The notes under the pieces were generated by a model. The model did not search any database. It saw only the letters and a program-made list of their open reading frames with translations, and was not told where the DNA came from. This document shows, piece by piece, positions 9,547-18,208 of a DNA stretch of 64,000 nucleotides; the first letter of the stretch is position 1, and every line of letters starts with the position of its first letter. The DNA is from Haemophilus parainfluenzae (lineage in GTDB: Bacteria; Pseudomonadota; Gammaproteobacteria; Enterobacterales; Pasteurellaceae): positions 124,001-188,000 of the forward strand of contig NZ_QEPO01000003.1 of assembly GCF_003252725.1 (NCBI RefSeq), given 5' to 3'. A program made the translations under genes and the position numbers.

Positions 9547-9717
9547 TTATTTGATTTTTGCTTCTTTATAGATAACGTGTTTACGCACTACTGGATCAAA
9601 TTTTTTGATTTCCATTTTTTCAGGCATATTACGTTTGTTTTTATCAGTTGTGTAGAAGTGACCAGTCTCTGCTGTAGAAACTAAACGGATTTTCTCACGA
9701 GCGCCTTTAGCTGCCAT
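9547..9717 (-). CDS. rpmG: Ribosomal protein bL33
   Basis: Fifty-six residues beginning [17 protein letters not shown] and ending EAKIK, the normal length for bL33 of the large ribosomal subunit. It is of the cysteine-free (zinc-independent) type: no CxxC pairs are seen. The ATG at 9717 follows an AGGAGC site, 11 bases after the rpmB stop, so the two genes form the usual rpmBG operon. Confidence 0.96.
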
Positions 9718-9728
9718 GTTTTAGCTCC

Positions 9729-9965
9729 TTAGATTTTTTCGCCACGAGCACGGATTTCAGCTAACACTGCATCAATGCCTTTTTTATCGATAATACGCAT
9801 ACCTTTCGCAGTTAAACGTAAGGTCACGAAACGGTTTTCACTTTCAACCCAGAAACGGTGAGTGTGAAGGTTTGGAAGAAAACGACGACGTGTCGCATTC
9901 AACGCGTGTGAGCGGTTGTTACCCACAGCTGGACGCTTGCCTGTTACTTGACAAACTCTAGACAT
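9729..9965 (-). CDS. rpmB: Ribosomal protein bL28
   Basis: Seventy-eight residues starting [17 protein letters not shown], the standard bL28 start and length; a component of the large ribosomal subunit. The ATG at 9965 follows GGAGATT. The frame extends four codons upstream but the conserved MSRVCQ start is preferred. A single Cys near the start instead of CxxC pairs suggests the non-zinc form. Expressed from a strong promoter at 10088-10116 with an approximately 115-base folded leader. Confidence 0.97.
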
Positions 9966-9987
9966 AATAATCTCCAATAATTTAAAT

Positions 9988-10061
9988 ATAAGCTCGAGCT
10001 TATGGTTCGGATAATGAAGCTTAAAACTAAGCTTGCTTCCTCGTCAGGTCGCAGTATCCGA
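9988..10061 (-). promoter_or_regulatory. Folded 5' leader of the rpmBG mRNA
   Basis: Three nested or adjacent stems are visible. An outer stem pairs 10007-10013 (TCGGATA) with 10055-10061 (TATCCGA). A perfect 7-bp stem with a 4-base loop lies at 10017-10034 (AAGCTTA / TAAGCTT). A 16-bp perfect palindrome (ATAAGCTCGAGCTTAT) lies at 9988-10003, 18 bases from the ribosome site. The arrangement suggests translational or attenuation control of bL28/bL33; the mechanism is inference. Confidence 0.45.
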
Positions 10062-10087
10062 CCCACTTACTATATTAAAGGTCGCAA

Positions 10088-10116
10088 ATTATACTGACTT
10101 TATTTTCATTTCTCAA
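10088..10116 (-). promoter_or_regulatory. Strong sigma-70 promoter of rpmBG
   Basis: On the minus strand TTGAGA (10116-10111), 17 bases, TATAAT (10093-10088). Near-consensus, predicted start near 10081. Confidence 0.85.
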
Positions 10117-10183
10117 GTCCAAAAGCGATTTTTCCGTCTTTAAATGGAAATGAACGATAAAAAAATCATCAAATTCCCTAAAA

Positions 10184-10849
10184 CTATAACAGATTATGTT
10201 CTGCAAAAGAATAACAAGTCCCTTTGCCGACAATAAAATGATCTAAAATGCGAATATCCATTAACTCAGCGGCTTCAATAATTTTTTGTGTAATCAGTTT
10301 GTCGGAATAACTGGGTTCTGCGATACCAGAAGGATGATTATGAGCCAAAATTAAAGCGGCTGCATTGCAGTAAAGGCTTTCTTTGATGATTTCTCGTGGA
10401 TAAACATTCGTTACATTAATTGTGCCTAAAAATAACCGCTCTTTTTTAATCAAACGATGTTGATTATCTAGAAATAACACCATAAAAATTTCACGTTCTT
10501 CGTGGTGAAGCTCCGCTTGAAGATAAAGCTTTACCGTAGATGTGTCGCTAAATACATGCTCTATCAGTAATTCTTGCTTCAGATAGCGTTTTGTCATTTC
10601 TGTGGTGGCTTGCAGTTGAATAAACTGAGTAATGCCTAATCCTTTTACTTTGCAAAAGGCTTCTTTATCTGCGCTTAATAAGGTTCGAAGAGAGCCAAAA
10701 TGTTGCAGCACGTTATGTGATAATTCCATGACAGGGCAACCTTTAATCCCTGTTCGTAGAAAAATAGCAAGTAATTCATGATCTTCGAGGGCTTCAACGC
10801 CATATTTCAGTAATTTTTCACGAGGCATTAAAGGAGAGTTTGTCTGCAT
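10184..10849 (-). CDS. radC: RadC family JAB-domain protein
   Basis: A 221-residue UPF0758 protein. An N-terminal helix-hairpin-helix region (MPREKLLKYG ... VKGLGITQFIQLQATTEM) is followed by a JAB1/MPN metalloprotease-like domain with the metal motif HNHPSG and a downstream Asp (PSYSD). The ATG at 10849 gives the usual family length (E. coli RadC 222); a TTG 11 codons upstream lies inside an uptake signal and is unlikely. Once thought to act in DNA repair; its true function is unsettled. In Pasteurellaceae the gene is part of the competence (CRP-S) regulon by prior knowledge, but I did not identify a CRP-S site here. It points away from coaBC. Confidence 0.92.
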   Translation of the reverse strand: MQTNSPLMPREKLLKYGVEALEDHELLAIFLRTGIKGCPVMELSHNVLQHFGSLRTLLSADKEAFCKVKGLGITQFIQLQATTEMTKRYLKQELLIEHVFSDTSTVKLYLQAELHHEEREIFMVLFLDNQHRLIKKERLFLGTINVTNVYPREIIKESLYCNAAALILAHNHPSGIAEPSYSDKLITQKIIEAAELMDIRILDHFIVGKGTCYSFAEHNLL

Positions 10850-11051
10850 ATTAAGATGATGAAAAGAAAAAAGTGCGGTCAATTTTCAGGATGTTTTCAA
10901 TCTTTGCGAGAAATCAGTTTTGTTTTTGGTATAGCGATCGCAAAAATAAAATTTTTTATTGGTGAAATTTGAAGTAAAATAGGCGACCTTAAGTTGTTAA
11001 GTACTAACACACAAAACATATCCATTCTATTAAGTCGTAGCGGAGTAGCAG

Positions 11052-12254
11052 ATGAGCTTGAGCGGAAAGCGTATTGTTGTCGGGATTACAGGGGGCATAG
11101 CCGCCTATAAAACCATTGAGTTTATTCGTTTATTACGCAAATCTAACGCAGAAGTTCGAGTAGCTTTAACGCCTGCCGCCGCTGAATTTGTCACGCCTTT
11201 AACGTTACAAGCCATTTCAGGCAATGCGGTTTCTCAATCTTTACTTGATCCTCAAGCCGAATTAGCCATGGGGCATATTGAGCTGGCTAAATGGGCTGAT
11301 GCGATTGTGATTGCGCCAGCCAGTGCCGATTTTATTGCGCGTTTAACCGTTGGAATGGCAAATGATTTACTAAGTACGATTTGTCTTGCGACAAGTGCGC
11401 CTATTTTGCTCGCACCGGCTATGAATCAGCAAATGTACCGCCAGGCGATTACACAACAAAATTTGACCGCTCTTTCTGCGCGAGGCATTCATTTTGTTGG
11501 ACCCAATAGTGGTTTTCAGGCTTGTGGTGATGTGGGCGCGGGCAGAATGTCAGAACCCGCTGAAATCTTTGAGTCGCTTCAATCACTTTTTGCTGTTCAA
11601 CAAGATTTAGCTGATTTAAGTGTCACCATTACGGCAGGTCCGACGCGTGAAGCTATCGATCCTGTTCGTTATATTTCTAATCACAGCTCAGGCAAAATGG
11701 GCTTTGCAATTGCCGAGGCTTTTACAAAACGTGGGGCAAATGTCACCTTAATTGCAGGCCCTGTTAATCTGACTACGCCGAAAAACGTTCATCGTATTGA
11801 TGTGACAACTGCCCATGAAATGTGGCAAGCCTCTCTTGAAAGTGCGGTCAAAAATCGTATCTTTATTGGCTGTGCCGCAGTGGCAGATTATCGAGTTGCG
11901 GAAGTTGCCGAGCAAAAAATTAAGAAAACCAATGATAACGATGAGCTTTCCCTTAAATTGGTGAAAAATCCAGACATTATCGCAAGTGTGGCAAGTTTAG
12001 AAAAAGATCGTCCATTTGTTGTGGGCTTTGCAGCTGAAACACAAAATGTTGCTGAATATGCGAAGAGCAAACTTCAACGTAAAAATTTAGATATGATTTG
12101 TGCCAATGATGTATCGGGTGGGCAAGTATTCGGACAAGATCAAAATGCCTTACAGATCTTTTGGAAAACAGGCGAAAAATCGTTGCCGTTGGCTGACAAA
12201 AATAAATTGGCAGAAGTGTTAGTCACCGAAATTGTTGAGCATTATCACAAATAA
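11052..12254 (+). CDS. coaBC: CoaBC, phosphopantothenoylcysteine synthetase/decarboxylase
   Basis: A bifunctional 400-residue enzyme making 4'-phosphopantetheine for coenzyme A. The N-terminal flavoprotein half (CoaC, 1-185) shows GGIAAYK, the active-site His in [18 protein letters not shown] and the Cys in [10 protein letters not shown]. The C-terminal half (CoaB, 190-400) shows [21 protein letters not shown] and KKTNDN with the Lys of the CTP site. First gene of a run with dut, slmA, yheU and crp. An uptake signal inside the gene (11838-11847) encodes SAVK. Confidence 0.97.
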   Translation: MSLSGKRIVVGITGGIAAYKTIEFIRLLRKSNAEVRVALTPAAAEFVTPLTLQAISGNAVSQSLLDPQAELAMGHIELAKWADAIVIAPASADFIARLTVGMANDLLSTICLATSAPILLAPAMNQQMYRQAITQQNLTALSARGIHFVGPNSGFQACGDVGAGRMSEPAEIFESLQSLFAVQQDLADLSVTITAGPTREAIDPVRYISNHSSGKMGFAIAEAFTKRGANVTLIAGPVNLTTPKNVHRIDVTTAHEMWQASLESAVKNRIFIGCAAVADYRVAEVAEQKIKKTNDNDELSLKLVKNPDIIASVASLEKDRPFVVGFAAETQNVAEYAKSKLQRKNLDMICANDVSGGQVFGQDQNALQIFWKTGEKSLPLADKNKLAEVLVTEIVEHYHK

Positions 12255-12327
12255 AATAGGCTCAAAATTCGTTGGATTTTGTGACCGCACTTTTGTATGA
12301 CAGATTTCTTTTAAAGGATAAATAAGC

Positions 12328-12783
12328 ATGAAAAAAATTGATGTAAAAATTTTAGATAGCCGTATTGGCAACGAATTTCCTTTACCAACCTATGCAACCG
12401 AAGGTTCTGCAGGTTTGGATTTACGTGCATTGCTTGAAGAGGGCATTGAAATTCAACCAGGTGAAACTAAACTTATCCCAACAGGCCTTTCAATTTATAT
12501 TGCCGATCCGAACCTTGCAGCAGTGATTCTGCCTCGTTCGGGTTTAGGCCATAAACACGGTATCGTATTAGGTAACTTAGTGGGCTTAATTGATTCAGAT
12601 TATCAAGGTCCATTAATGGTATCTGTATGGAATCGTGGCCATGAACCGTTCAAAATTGAAGTTGGCGATCGTATTGCACAATTAGTGTTTGTGCCAGTAG
12701 TACAAGCGGAATTCAATATTGTCAGCGAATTTACCGAAACTGAACGTGGTGAGGGCGGTTTTGGTCATTCAGGTAAAAAATAA
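12328..12783 (+). CDS. dut: Dut, deoxyuridine 5'-triphosphate nucleotidohydrolase
   Basis: Splits dUTP to dUMP and pyrophosphate, keeping uracil out of DNA and feeding thymidylate synthesis. At 151 residues it has all five trimeric dUTPase motifs in order: [29 protein letters not shown] with the catalytic Asp, GDRIAQLVF, and the C-terminal [10 protein letters not shown] arm. An AAAGGATAA site precedes the ATG. It is separated from slmA by three bases, so the two are cotranscribed, as in E. coli (dut-slmA). Confidence 0.98.
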   Translation: MKKIDVKILDSRIGNEFPLPTYATEGSAGLDLRALLEEGIEIQPGETKLIPTGLSIYIADPNLAAVILPRSGLGHKHGIVLGNLVGLIDSDYQGPLMVSVWNRGHEPFKIEVGDRIAQLVFVPVVQAEFNIVSEFTETERGEGGFGHSGKK

Positions 12784-12786
12784 ACT

Positions 12787-13440
12787 ATGGTAGAACAATT
12801 ATCTCTCGTAGAAGTTGATGAGATTGCCGCGGAAATCAAACCGCCAAAAATCGAAAAACGTACAGTAAAAGAACGTCGGCAACAAGTGTTGACGGTGCTT
12901 ACCCATATGCTGCATTCTGAACGCGGAATGGAGCGTATGACAACAGCGCGTTTGGCGGAAGAAGTGGGGGTGTCAGAGGCGGCACTTTATCGTTACTTCC
13001 CAAGTAAAACCAAAATGTTTGAAGCGTTGATCGATAATATTGAAGCAAATTTATTTAGCCGTATTACCACATCGATTCGTAATGAAACTAATACGATGAA
13101 TCGAGTGCGTGACATTATGCAGATGATCCTCGACTTTGCGCGTAAAAATCCTGGTTTGACACGTATTTTAACCGGACATGCCTTGATGTTTGAAGAGCCA
13201 CTTTTACAGGCTCGTGTTGCCCAATTCTTCGATCGCCTTGAAATGCAATTTGTGAATATTTTACAAATGCGAAAATTACGCGAAGGGCGCGGTTTTAATG
13301 TCGATGAACGTATTATTGCGGGGCATTTAGTGACGCTTTGTGAAGGACAGTTTATGCGTTATGTCCGCACAAACTTCCGTTTAGGCGCAAATCAAAGTTT
13401 TGAACAGCAATGGCGTTTTCTCGAACCGCTTTTTGCTTAA
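12787..13440 (+). CDS. slmA: SlmA, nucleoid occlusion factor (TetR family)
   Basis: A DNA-binding inhibitor of FtsZ ring assembly over the chromosome. Length 217 residues. The N-terminal TetR-type helix-turn-helix (residues about 40-75) includes [21 protein letters not shown] and [11 protein letters not shown]; the C-terminal all-helical region is the FtsZ-binding/dimer domain of the family. It lies directly after dut, the standard linkage, and 21 bases before yheU. Confidence 0.95.
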   Translation: MVEQLSLVEVDEIAAEIKPPKIEKRTVKERRQQVLTVLTHMLHSERGMERMTTARLAEEVGVSEAALYRYFPSKTKMFEALIDNIEANLFSRITTSIRNETNTMNRVRDIMQMILDFARKNPGLTRILTGHALMFEEPLLQARVAQFFDRLEMQFVNILQMRKLREGRGFNVDERIIAGHLVTLCEGQFMRYVRTNFRLGANQSFEQQWRFLEPLFA

Positions 13441-13461
13441 TTGACTTTAGTTGATAAATAT

Positions 13462-13680
13462 ATGATTATTCCGTGGCAAGAATTGCCAACAGAAACCTTA
13501 GAAAATATTGTGGAAAGTGTGGTACTTAGGGAAGGCACCGATTATGGTTCACACGAATTTTCTTTAGAACAAAAAAAACAACACCTACTAAATAAGATTC
13601 ACAATGGAAGTGCAGTGATTGTTTGGTCAGAATTACATGAATCCATTGATATCAAAGATAAAATGGAATTTCTAAAATGA
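13462..13680 (+). CDS. yheU: YheU family protein (UPF0270)
   Basis: A 72-residue protein, identical in length to E. coli YheU and sharing its pattern: [25 protein letters not shown], and [10 protein letters not shown]. The ATG at 13462 is chosen over the TTG at 13441 because the conserved family start is IPWQ. Function unknown. It sits between slmA and crp with the same strand and short spacing, so it probably shares their mRNA. Confidence 0.85.
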   Translation: MIIPWQELPTETLENIVESVVLREGTDYGSHEFSLEQKKQHLLNKIHNGSAVIVWSELHESIDIKDKMEFLK

Positions 13681-13696
13681 ATCAATAGGAGCTTAT

Positions 13697-14365
13697 ATGT
13701 CAGAAGATGTAGAATTACTTGAAGAACAAAAGTTACAAGACGATGATCAGCAGCGCGATCCTGCTCTGGATTGGTTCCTAACTCACTGCCATTTGCATAA
13801 ATATCCGGCAAAATCGACCTTAATCCATGCAGGGGAAGATGCGAATATTTTATATTTCTTAATTAAAGGAAGTGTGATGGTTTCATCGAAAGATGATGAA
13901 GGCAAAGAGATGATTTTATCTTATTTAGGTGCCGGACAATTTTTTGGTGAAGCGGGTTTATTTGACGAAGGTTCGAAACGTTCTGCTTGGGTGAAAACCA
14001 AAACCCCTTGTGAAATTGCAGAAATTTCCTATAAAAAATATCGTCAGCTTATTCAAATTAATCCTGAGATTTTAATGTTCCTTACTTCTCAGTTATCAAA
14101 ACGCTTGCAAAACACGTCTCGACAAGTGACTAACCTGGCCTTTTTAGATGTGGCAGGGCGTATTGCTCAGGCGCTTATGCATCTAGCAAAACAACCTGAA
14201 GCCATGACTCATCCTGATGGTATGCAGATTAAAATTACGCGTCAGGAAATTGGTCAAATGGTGGGCTGTTCACGTGAAACCGTAGGGCGAATAATTAAGA
14301 TGCTGGAAGATCAGAATCTCATTCATGCGCACGGCAAAACCATTGTTGTTTACGGCACTCGATAG
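13697..14365 (+). CDS. crp: CRP, cyclic AMP receptor protein
   Basis: The global catabolite regulator, 222 residues. An N-terminal cyclic-nucleotide-binding beta-roll includes the phosphate-binding cassette [20 protein letters not shown] (residues about 88-107). A long dimer helix follows, then a winged helix-turn-helix with [21 protein letters not shown] (about 178-198), whose RETVGR segment is the CRP DNA-reading helix. In Haemophilus it also switches on competence genes with Sxy. The window contains a good CRP site between nagE and nanE. A terminator follows directly. Confidence 0.98.
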   Translation: MSEDVELLEEQKLQDDDQQRDPALDWFLTHCHLHKYPAKSTLIHAGEDANILYFLIKGSVMVSSKDDEGKEMILSYLGAGQFFGEAGLFDEGSKRSAWVKTKTPCEIAEISYKKYRQLIQINPEILMFLTSQLSKRLQNTSRQVTNLAFLDVAGRIAQALMHLAKQPEAMTHPDGMQIKITRQEIGQMVGCSRETVGRIIKMLEDQNLIHAHGKTIVVYGTR

Positions 14366-14368
14366 CAA

Positions 14369-14402
14369 AAATAACCGTCTTTAATCAGACGGTTATTTTA
14401 TT
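14369..14402 (+). terminator. Terminator after crp
   Basis: ATAACCGTCT (14371-14380), loop TTAATC, AGACGGTTAT (14387-14396) followed by TTTATTTTT. Confidence 0.9.
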
Positions 14403-14489
14403 TTTGTTACATTGATGTGATAGTTGAAATGCCTTTGTTAATTTTTATACAAAAAGTGAGAAAATACTTCTTTTAGTGAAATATCTTAA

Positions 14490-14518
14490 TTGACAAAATA
14501 GCGGAAGACTTCTATCAT
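14490..14518 (+). promoter_or_regulatory. Strong sigma-70 promoter of the structured RNA
   Basis: A consensus -35, TTGACA (14490-14495), 17 bases, TATCAT (14513-14518). Predicted start 14524-14526. No open reading frame with a ribosome site follows, which points to an RNA product. Confidence 0.75.
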
Positions 14519-14524
14519 AATACA

Positions 14525-14735
14525 GCCTTCCAATGTGGTTTGTTTGGAAGTCAGGATTGGTCTCCTGAATATATAAGTGGCTTTTAAAAGATTCTTAATC
14601 TTTTAATTTTATATCGCAGACTGGAACCCCAGAGATGCTTTAAATCTATGGTGGGCTAGGTAGAAATCCCGCAGGGATGCGATGCAGTAAGCCACTTGCT
14701 GTTAAGACCAATTCTGCTTAGTTCCACCACCCTTC
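14525..14735 (+). ncRNA. Structured non-coding RNA, possibly 6S RNA
   Basis: About 205 nt between the crp and nagE terminators, with no credible protein. The two ends pair as one rod: 14535-14539/14726-14730 (GUGGU/ACCAC), 14546-14549/14722-14725, and 14548-14563/14705-14719 (15 bp with one bulge). An open bubble follows (CCUGAAUAUAU at 14564-14574; GCUGUUA at 14698-14704). Above it is a perfect 9-bp stem, 14575-14583/14689-14697 (AAGUGGCUU/AAGCCACUU), which holds a 10-bp hairpin at 14584-14606 and an inner stem 14613-14618/14678-14683 with two small hairpins (14627-14655 and 14666-14678). A closing rod, central bubble and long upper arm are the 6S plan, and CCUGA..AUAU resembles the E. coli bubble strand. 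Against 6S: no ygfA neighbour, and a side hairpin. The 3' end is approximate. Confidence 0.65.
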
Positions 14736-14831
14736 AAAACAATCTTCAATTTTCAAACTTTCATTTAACTCACTTCGAACGAGAAATTCTCAGCTAAAGA
14801 GCGGTCATTTTTTACTTTATTTTTGGCAAAA

Positions 14832-14866
14832 AAATACCGACCCATTTCTGAGTCGGTATTTCATTT
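14832..14866. terminator. Terminator after nagE (bidirectional)
   Basis: AAATACCGAC (14832-14841) pairs with GTCGGTATTT (14852-14861), with A/T runs on both sides. It serves nagE on the minus strand and may also stop read-through from the RNA gene. The preceding stretch 14736-14831 holds only a degenerate uptake signal near 14797. Confidence 0.85.
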
Positions 14867-14874
14867 TGTGTATT

Positions 14875-16341
14875 TTATTTTACTTTTTGTTTCATGGCTT
14901 CTGCCACAAGTTCAGCTTCAGGTCCAAGAACCACTTGTAAGCCATCGTTACCAATTTTCACGATACCTTTTGCACCAAGAGACTTAAGCTGTTCTTCATT
15001 GATTTTGTGTTGATCCACTAAGCTTAAACGTAAGCGAGTGATACAAGCATCAATATTTTTGAAGTTATCTGCACCACCTAAAGCATCAATAAATTTGACC
15101 GCTCTTTCTTCGCGAGATTGGCTCGCTGCTGGTTGTGCAGTAGTGGTTTCTTCCGCTTCTTCGGTACGACCTAATGTTTTTAAGTTGAACGCTTTAATTG
15201 CAAAACGGAATACGGCATAGTAAATCACGAAGAATACTAAGCCTTGTACGATTAGCATATACCATTCAACGGCTAACGGGTTGCGTGATGAAAGCACCAT
15301 ATCCACGAGACCCGCACTGAAACCGAAGCCTGCAATCCAATGCATTGTCGCCGCGATAAAGACGGAAATACCGGTTAATACCGCGTGGATGAAGTAAAGC
15401 ACTGGCGCAACAAACATGAAAGAGAATTCTAATGGTTCAGTGATACCGGTAAAGAATGAGGCAAATGCACCTGCAAGCATAATGGATGCAACTTTCGTTT
15501 TTTGGCTTGGTTTAGCACTGAGATAAATCGCTAATGCCGCACCCGGTAAGCCGAACATCATGACAGGGAAGAAACCGGCTTGATACATACCCGTTACACC
15601 AACTGTTGCCGTACCTTCAGTAAGTGATTTTGCACCACCTAAGAAGTTTGGAATATCGTTGATACCGGCTACGTCAAACCAGAATACTGAGTTTAATGCG
15701 TGGTGTAAGCCAACCGGAATGAGTAAACGGTTGAAGAAACCATAAAGACCCGCACCAACTGCACCTAAATCTTTAATGCTTTCACCGAATGACACTAAAC
15801 CGCCGAAAATATATGGCCAGATGTAAAGCAATACGAAGCTGAGAAGCATCATAACAAAAGAGACAACAATCGGCACGAGACGTTTTCCGCTAAAGAAGGA
15901 AAGGGCTTTTGGTAATTCCACTTGATAGAAGCGGTTATAAAGTTCAGCCGAAATTACCCCGATTAAAATCCCAATAAATTGGTTATTGATTTTCCCGAAA
16001 GCGGCGGGCACTTCACTTACATCGATATGTTGTAGCTGAGCAACACTGCCAGGTGAAAGTAGAGTGGTTACCACATAGTAACCCACTAAACCTGAAAGTG
16101 CAGCGGAGCCATGTTTGTCCTTAGATAAACCGAAAGCAACACCAACGGCAAAAAGCAGGCCCATGTTATCGATGATAGCACCGCCTGATTTAATTAAAAA
16201 TGCAGCAAGTTGACTGTTAGCTCCCCAGCCATCTGGGTCAAGCCAATAACCAATACCCATCAGTACAGCCGCTGCTGGTAAGACAGCAACAGGTACCATT
16301 AAGGCTTGCCCAATTTTTTGCGCATAACCTAACACATTCAT
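14875..16341 (-). CDS. nagE: PTS N-acetylglucosamine-type EIICB permease
   Basis: Imports and phosphorylates GlcNAc (probable substrate). The 488 residues comprise an EIIC membrane domain (1-375, about ten hydrophobic segments, with NRLLIPVGLHHALN and the GITEPLEFSFMF sugar-site motif), a Q/T/A-rich linker (385-405), and an EIIB domain with the phosphorylated Cys in DACITRLRL. Unlike the E. coli NagE IICBA fusion there is no IIA domain, so a separate IIA such as Crr must supply phosphate. Resemblance is closer to NagE than PtsG. It is divergent from the nan-nag operon; an operator (16365-16379) lies 24 bases before its ATG. Confidence 0.88.
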   Translation of the reverse strand: MNVLGYAQKIGQALMVPVAVLPAAAVLMGIGYWLDPDGWGANSQLAAFLIKSGGAIIDNMGLLFAVGVAFGLSKDKHGSAALSGLVGYYVVTTLLSPGSVAQLQHIDVSEVPAAFGKINNQFIGILIGVISAELYNRFYQVELPKALSFFSGKRLVPIVVSFVMMLLSFVLLYIWPYIFGGLVSFGESIKDLGAVGAGLYGFFNRLLIPVGLHHALNSVFWFDVAGINDIPNFLGGAKSLTEGTATVGVTGMYQAGFFPVMMFGLPGAALAIYLSAKPSQKTKVASIMLAGAFASFFTGITEPLEFSFMFVAPVLYFIHAVLTGISVFIAATMHWIAGFGFSAGLVDMVLSSRNPLAVEWYMLIVQGLVFFVIYYAVFRFAIKAFNLKTLGRTEEAEETTTAQPAASQSREERAVKFIDALGGADNFKNIDACITRLRLSLVDQHKINEEQLKSLGAKGIVKIGNDGLQVVLGPEAELVAEAMKQKVK

Positions 16342-16364
16342 TTTTTTCTCCTATTTATAAGTAA

Positions 16365-16379
16365 TGAAGTATTACTTCA
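16365..16379. promoter_or_regulatory. Operator next to nagE (probable NanR/SiaR site 1)
   Basis: TGAAGTATTACTTCA, an inverted repeat (ATGAAGTA / TACTTCAT at 16364-16380). It shares TGAA-N7-TTCA and the right half TACTTCA with the second site at 16456-16470. A candidate -10 for nagE (TAGAAT, minus strand, 16386-16381) lies beside it, a position suited to repression. Confidence 0.65.
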
Positions 16380-16434
16380 TATTCTAAAGTAAAAAAAAAT
16401 ATTTTGTACAAATGTGGCAACTTTATCTCAAAAT

Positions 16435-16450
16435 TGAGAAGCCGATCACA
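16435..16450. promoter_or_regulatory. CRP site between nagE and nanE
   Basis: TGAGAAGCCGATCACA matches TGTGA-N6-TCACA at 9 of 10 fixed bases. It lies between the two operators, about 80 bp upstream of the predicted nanE start site and about 68 bp upstream of that of nagE, so it could activate both ways. Confidence 0.7.
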
Positions 16451-16455
16451 AATTT

Positions 16456-16516
16456 TGAAATTGTACTTCAAAAAATATTTTTTTATGGTGCAAGTTTTAC
16501 TGCGTTTTACTATAAT
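16456..16516 (+). promoter_or_regulatory. Operator (probable NanR/SiaR site 2) and promoter of the nanE operon
   Basis: TGAAATTGTACTTCA (16456-16470), within a longer palindrome TTTTGAA...TTCAAAA (16453-16473). A TATAAT -10 follows at 16511-16516 with only a poor -35 (GTGCAA at 16488-16493), as expected of an activator-dependent promoter. Assignment to the RpiR-type regulator encoded in the operon is inference. Confidence 0.6.
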
Positions 16517-16568
16517 GACCAAAAAGCCAAAAGGAAACCAAGTGTTACTGTCTAATGTAGGAGTTTAT

Positions 16569-17258
16569 ATGTCGAAATTATCACATAATGAAGTCTTAGA
16601 TAAAATCAAATTTGGTCTTATTGCTTCTTGTCAGCCTGTCGATGATGGCCCGATGGATAAACCAGAAATCGTGGCGGCCATGGCACAGGCTTCTGTTGCT
16701 GGTGGCGCAGCGGGCTTGCGTATCGAGGGCATAGAAAATCTTAAAGCAACACGCCCTACCGTGAATGTACCAATTATCGGTATTGTGAAACGTGATTTAC
16801 CTGACAGCCCTGTACGAATTACCCCATTTTTGCATGATATTGAAGATTTAGCGAAAGCTGGTGCAGATATTATCGCCGTGGATGGGACAAATCGCCCTAG
16901 ACCCGTAGATATTGAAAGTGCGGTCAAAAAAATACACGAATCAGGCTGTTTAGCCATGGCGGATTGTTCGAATTTAGAAGAAGGCTTGTACTGTCAAAAA
17001 CTCGGTTTTGATATTGTGGGCAGTACGATGTCTGGCTACACCGGTGGCACTGTGCCGGAAGAGCCTGATTATCAATTAGTTAAAGATTTGAAAGCAGCAG
17101 GTTGTCGAGTCATGGCAGAAGGACGCTATAACACCCCTGAGTTGGCGAAAACGGCAATTGAAATTGGTGCTTATTGTGTGACAGTAGGTTCTGCATTAAC
17201 TCGCTTAGAGCATATCGTAAGTTGGTTTACCGAAGCCATTCATTCAGCAAAAAAATAA
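16569..17258 (+). CDS. nanE: NanE, N-acetylmannosamine-6-phosphate 2-epimerase
   Basis: Converts ManNAc-6-P to GlcNAc-6-P in sialic acid breakdown. The ATG at 16569 (ribosome site TAGGAG) gives 229 residues, the E. coli NanE length; the frame runs 55 codons further upstream through the promoter and operator, which cannot be coding. Visible family features are the TIM-barrel segments [33 protein letters not shown] with the catalytic Lys, [23 protein letters not shown] and [10 protein letters not shown]. First gene of nanE-nanK-nanR-nanA-nagB-nagA. Confidence 0.97.
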   Translation: MSKLSHNEVLDKIKFGLIASCQPVDDGPMDKPEIVAAMAQASVAGGAAGLRIEGIENLKATRPTVNVPIIGIVKRDLPDSPVRITPFLHDIEDLAKAGADIIAVDGTNRPRPVDIESAVKKIHESGCLAMADCSNLEEGLYCQKLGFDIVGSTMSGYTGGTVPEEPDYQLVKDLKAAGCRVMAEGRYNTPELAKTAIEIGAYCVTVGSALTRLEHIVSWFTEAIHSAKK

Positions 17259-17269
17259 AGGAAGAAGAT

Positions 17270-18208
17270 ATGTCATTAACAGTGGATAGTGGTCAGACAT
17301 TACAGCGTTGTTTGGCATTAGATATTGGTGGCACGAAAATCGCTTCTGCTATAGTGAAAAATGGTGAGATTCAACAGCGAAAACAGATTTCCACGCCACA
17401 AGATGATGCTGCGCAAGCAATGCATCAAACCCTTGCTCAGTTGCTAAAAGAATATGAAGGACAGTTTGATTATGTCGCCGTTGCTTCAACAGGCATTATT
17501 AATCAAGGCATTCTGACCGCACTTAACCCTAAAAATTTGGGTGGATTAGCCCAATTTCCATTAAAAGATAGCATTGCACAGCATACTGATAAACCGATTG
17601 GTTTACTTAATGATGTGCAAGCTGCCGCCTATGCCGAGTATCAATTACAAAATCCTAATGATGTTCAAAATTTTACCTTTATTACGGTTTCAACAGGCGT
17701 AGGGGGCGGTTTAATTTTAAATCATCGTTTACTTACTGAGCCAAACGGCATTGCTGGGCATATTGGCCATACATTATCTGATCCTAATGGTCCAATTTGC
17801 GGCTGTGGTCGCCGTGGTTGTGTTGAAGCCATTGCATCCGGTCGCGCGATTGAAGCAGTTTCTTCTCAATGGGATGATCCTTGCGATCCAAAAGAGGTCT
17901 TTGCACGTTTCCGTCAAAATGATGAAAAAGCAACCGCACTTGTGACTCGTTCAGCACAAGCCATTGCGAATTTAATTGCGGATTTGAAGATTGGATTAGA
18001 CATGCAAAAAGTCGTGGTTGGCGGTAGCGTAGGGTTGGCAGAAGGCTATTTACCGTTAGTTCAATCTTTATTAAGTGAACTTCCCGCTGTTTATCACTGC
18101 GAATTAGAAAGCGCTCAATTTGGACAAGATGCGGGCTTGATTGGTGCGGCGTACTGGGTAAAAGATTGCTTATTACAAGCAAAAAATACGGGGGTAGTGT
18201 ATGGCTAA
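17270..18208 (+). CDS. nanK: NanK, N-acetylmannosamine kinase (ROK family)
   Basis: Phosphorylates ManNAc to ManNAc-6-P with ATP. The ATG at 17270 follows AGGAAGAAG and gives 312 residues, although the open frame extends back into nanE. The phosphate-binding motif LALDIGGTKIASAIV is at the N-terminus. The ROK signature includes TVSTGVGGGLI, a metal-binding GHIGHT and the zinc site CGCGRRGCVEAIASG. Its last 8 bases overlap the start of nanR. Confidence 0.95.
   Translation: MSLTVDSGQTLQRCLALDIGGTKIASAIVKNGEIQQRKQISTPQDDAAQAMHQTLAQLLKEYEGQFDYVAVASTGIINQGILTALNPKNLGGLAQFPLKDSIAQHTDKPIGLLNDVQAAAYAEYQLQNPNDVQNFTFITVSTGVGGGLILNHRLLTEPNGIAGHIGHTLSDPNGPICGCGRRGCVEAIASGRAIEAVSSQWDDPCDPKEVFARFRQNDEKATALVTRSAQAIANLIADLKIGLDMQKVVVGGSVGLAEGYLPLVQSLLSELPAVYHCELESAQFGQDAGLIGAAYWVKDCLLQAKNTGVVYG

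Noticed and set aside
14525-14735. GcvB, cobalamin riboswitch or 4.5S RNA as identity of the structured RNA
   Set aside because: No GU-rich GcvB core, no gene downstream on the same strand for a riboswitch, and no SRP tetraloop domain; the B12-box-like GCCACU lies inside a perfect stem.
16404-16568. N-terminal extension of nanE
   Set aside because: It covers the CRP site, operator and -10; the ATG at 16569 gives the standard family length.
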